This document shows positions 4,832-6,314 of a stretch of DNA of 6,314 nt, piece after piece. The DNA lies in NCBI GenBank assembly GCA_002479245.1, contig DLMG01000408.1, positions 1 through 6,314 of the forward strand, in the 5' to 3' direction. The DNA comes from Verrucomicrobia subdivision 3 bacterium UBA7542 (GTDB taxonomy: Bacteria; Verrucomicrobiota; Verrucomicrobiia; Limisphaerales; UBA11358). Positions within the stretch are counted from its first letter, which is position 1, and the number at the start of each line of letters is the position of its first letter. The notes under the pieces are model-generated. The model made no database searches, was not told where the DNA came from, and saw only the letters and a list, made by a program, of their open reading frames with translations. Both the position numbers and the translations under genes were made by a program.

Positions 4832-5857
4832 ATGGCTTCTGAACGACCCATCATCATTTGCACCCGCGGCAGTGCGCTCGCGCTCGCGCAGGCGAACCTG
4901 ATCGCCGCGCAATGCCGCGAAACGTTTCCCCGGCTGCGCTTCGAGTTGAAAATCATCAAGACCACCGGCGACAAATTGCAAAAGGCCTCCATGCCAAAAG
5001 TCGGTGAAAGTTTGCCGAAAGGCCTGTTCACCAAGGAACTTGAGGTCGCACTCGTCAAAGGCCGGGCCGACTTGGCCGTGCATAGTCTGAAGGATTTGCC
5101 GACCGATCTGCCCGCCGGGTTGATTCTCGCCGCCACGCCCAAACGCGCCGACGTCCGCGACGTGCTGATTTACCGCGATGCGGAGTATCTCTCTCAACGC
5201 TCAACCCTCAACCTTCAACCCGTTGACTGGGTGCCAGGCCAGGACGCACTACGAGGCTTCAAACCGCATTTAAAACCAAAGGATTTTCCGAAAGGCGCGA
5301 CCATTGCCACCAGCAGCACGCGACGCAAGGAACAATTGCTCGCGGCCCGGCCCGATTTCAACGTGGTCGAAATCCGCGGCAACGTCACCACGCGAATGCA
5401 AAAGGTCGCCGAGCGCGGTGAACTGGACGCGACGGTGCTCGCGCTGGCCGGTCTGACGCGGCTGAATTTTTGCGTCACGCCCGAAGGCAAACTCGAAGGT
5501 GACGCCGTCCCGGACGGTTTGCTGGCGACGGTCCTGGACGTGGACGTGATGTTGCCGTGCGTAGGGCAGGGGGCCATCGGCATCGAAATTCGCGCGGACG
5601 ACGAACGCATCGCCAAAATTTGCGAGCGGCTAAACCATTTCAACACGTTTCAATGCGTGACGGCGGAGCGCGCATTTCTGCGCGCGATGGGCGGCGGCTG
5701 CCAGAGTCCGGTGGCCGCCTACGCCGAAATCAACGGCAGCCGGATGGAAATGCGCGCGGTGTCGTTCCGTGATGGTCCGGCCAGGTGCGCCGATGGAAAA
5801 CGACCGGTAGCCGAAGCGGCGGCGTTGGGCGAACAGCTTGCGGCGGAGTTGAAATGA
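4832..5857 (+). CDS. hemC: Hydroxymethylbilane synthase (porphobilinogen deaminase)
   Basis: HemC links four porphobilinogen molecules head to tail into hydroxymethylbilane in the cytoplasm, using a covalently bound dipyrromethane primer. The 341-residue product shows the start ICTRGSALALAQANL (9-23) and the catalytic Asp88 in VHSLKDLPTDLPAG. ATIATSSTRRKEQLLAARPD (156-175) and LPCVGQGAIGIE (241-252) follow, with the primer-binding Cys290 in MGGGCQSPVAAYA. ATG 4832 is chosen because the in-frame TTG at 4811 lies inside the intergenic hairpin. The protein is about 30 residues longer than typical members, owing to extra sequence at about 117-152 that includes a heptamer repeat. That segment replaces the usual short link between RDVLIYRD and the hinge. 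It follows hemA by 96 bases. hemD is not adjacent. Confidence 0.95.
   Translation: MASERPIIICTRGSALALAQANLIAAQCRETFPRLRFELKIIKTTGDKLQKASMPKVGESLPKGLFTKELEVALVKGRADLAVHSLKDLPTDLPAGLILAATPKRADVRDVLIYRDAEYLSQRSTLNLQPVDWVPGQDALRGFKPHLKPKDFPKGATIATSSTRRKEQLLAARPDFNVVEIRGNVTTRMQKVAERGELDATVLALAGLTRLNFCVTPEGKLEGDAVPDGLLATVLDVDVMLPCVGQGAIGIEIRADDERIAKICERLNHFNTFQCVTAERAFLRAMGGGCQSPVAAYAEINGSRMEMRAVSFRDGPARCADGKRPVAEAAALGEQLAAELK
5194..5221 (+). repeat. Four tandem TCAACNN heptamers inside hemC
   Basis: TCAACGC, TCAACCC, TCAACCT and TCAACCC follow each other without gaps. They are translated as part of LSQRSTLNLQPVDW within the extra segment of HemC. A total of 28 bases is not a multiple of three, so flanking sequence must also belong to the insertion, which plausibly covers about 5185-5285. 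Confidence 0.85.
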
Positions 5858-5893
5858 AGTGACAAAAGAGAAAGTCAGAAATACAACGGCTTT

Positions 5894-6286
5894 ATGACAC
5901 CACGCGAGTGGAAAAACTTTGCGATTGACTTGATTGACGGCTTGGAGCGGCAATTATGCTCTTCCGCGCCGAAGACAGCTAGATTGCCGTTGGCAGAGCT
6001 TCGGGAGTGCGCAAGCAAGGCCACCACTGTAAAGGCGCGCAAGTCGTGCGAGCAAAGGTTGGACAAGCTCGTTGAAAGCACGCCTTTCTTCAGGGCGGCA
6101 GCTCGGCGTCATGTCGGCGAGCGCGCAGACATCGCAATTGACGGAATTGAGCGGTCGTTGGAGGGGATGATCAAACTTGCACGAGTGCGAGGTGACAAAA
6201 AGGCTGAGAGACGAATCGCCAAGATTCTTGCTGATTTCCGGAAGAATCGACGCAAACCCATCTACAAACCTATCAAAAAAAGATAG
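5894..6286 (+). CDS. Unrecognised small basic helical protein
   Basis: The frame encodes 130 residues starting MTPREWKNFAIDLIDGLERQ. I do not recognise a family. The sequence looks largely helical, with alternating charged and hydrophobic residues (for example SLEGMIKLARVRGDKKAERR). It has three cysteines in the first half and ends in a strongly basic tail (RKNRRKPIYKPIKKR), which might contact nucleic acid. No membrane segment or signal peptide is seen. It starts 36 bases after hemC on the same strand, so co-transcription is possible. The leader has no clear ribosome binding site. Real coding potential is supported by a long open frame and protein-like composition, but there is no functional evidence. 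Confidence 0.6.
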   Translation: MTPREWKNFAIDLIDGLERQLCSSAPKTARLPLAELRECASKATTVKARKSCEQRLDKLVESTPFFRAAARRHVGERADIAIDGIERSLEGMIKLARVRGDKKAERRIAKILADFRKNRRKPIYKPIKKR

Positions 6287-6287
6287 G
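6269..6287. other. Small A-loop inverted repeat at a gene end
   Basis: CCTATC and GATAGG form a perfect 6-bp stem around seven A bases, overlapping the stop codon of the last gene. No T run follows on the plus strand. As an intrinsic terminator it is weak at best. Confidence 0.2.
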
Positions 6288-6314
6288 CTACATATGCCTC
6301 TGGGAAAAGCGGCG

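Noticed and set aside
5194..5221. Iteron-like origin or protein-binding array
   Set aside because: There are only four heptamers, they are inside hemC and translated, and no replication gene or AT-rich region is nearby.

Overview
The window looks like an ordinary bacterial chromosome segment of moderately high GC with intergenic repeat elements. Repeat style, weak Shine-Dalgarno sequences and gene content fit the Verrucomicrobiota (Pedosphaera/Limisphaerales-like lineages). That placement is an inference from memory, not a search result.

Layout. The left 1.4 kb is a minus-strand pair: a small unrecognised gene followed by a rhomboid intramembrane protease with a C-terminal TPR region. Both appear to be broken by a single-base frameshift, at about 1272-1274 and 490-494. 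From about 1.5 kb everything reads on the plus strand: a truncated remnant of a cytochrome c assembly gene, deoC, the intact cytochrome c assembly (CcsA/HemX-type) gene, hemA, hemC and a small unrecognised gene at the right edge.

The core is a heme-precursor cluster. HemA reduces glutamyl-tRNA to glutamate-1-semialdehyde and HemC polymerises porphobilinogen into hydroxymethylbilane. The upstream multi-pass CcsA/HemX-like protein occupies the place HemX has next to hemA in Bacillus-type operons. deoC (deoxyribose-phosphate aldolase) is metabolically unrelated. It sits between two copies of a 113-bp direct repeat that carries the leader and first 21 codons of the ccsA-like gene, so deoC appears to have been inserted or rearranged in front of the heme cluster.

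The least expected feature is how densely repeats have entered the heme genes. Different palindromic elements fill both intergenic gaps (ccsA-hemA and hemA-hemC). A double-palindrome element lies in frame inside hemA and is open in all three forward frames. Four tandem TCAACNN heptamers lie in frame inside an extra segment of hemC. HemA also lacks most of the usual C-terminal dimerisation domain. I found no complete new defence, mobile or RNA system; the novelty is in repeat-driven gene remodelling.
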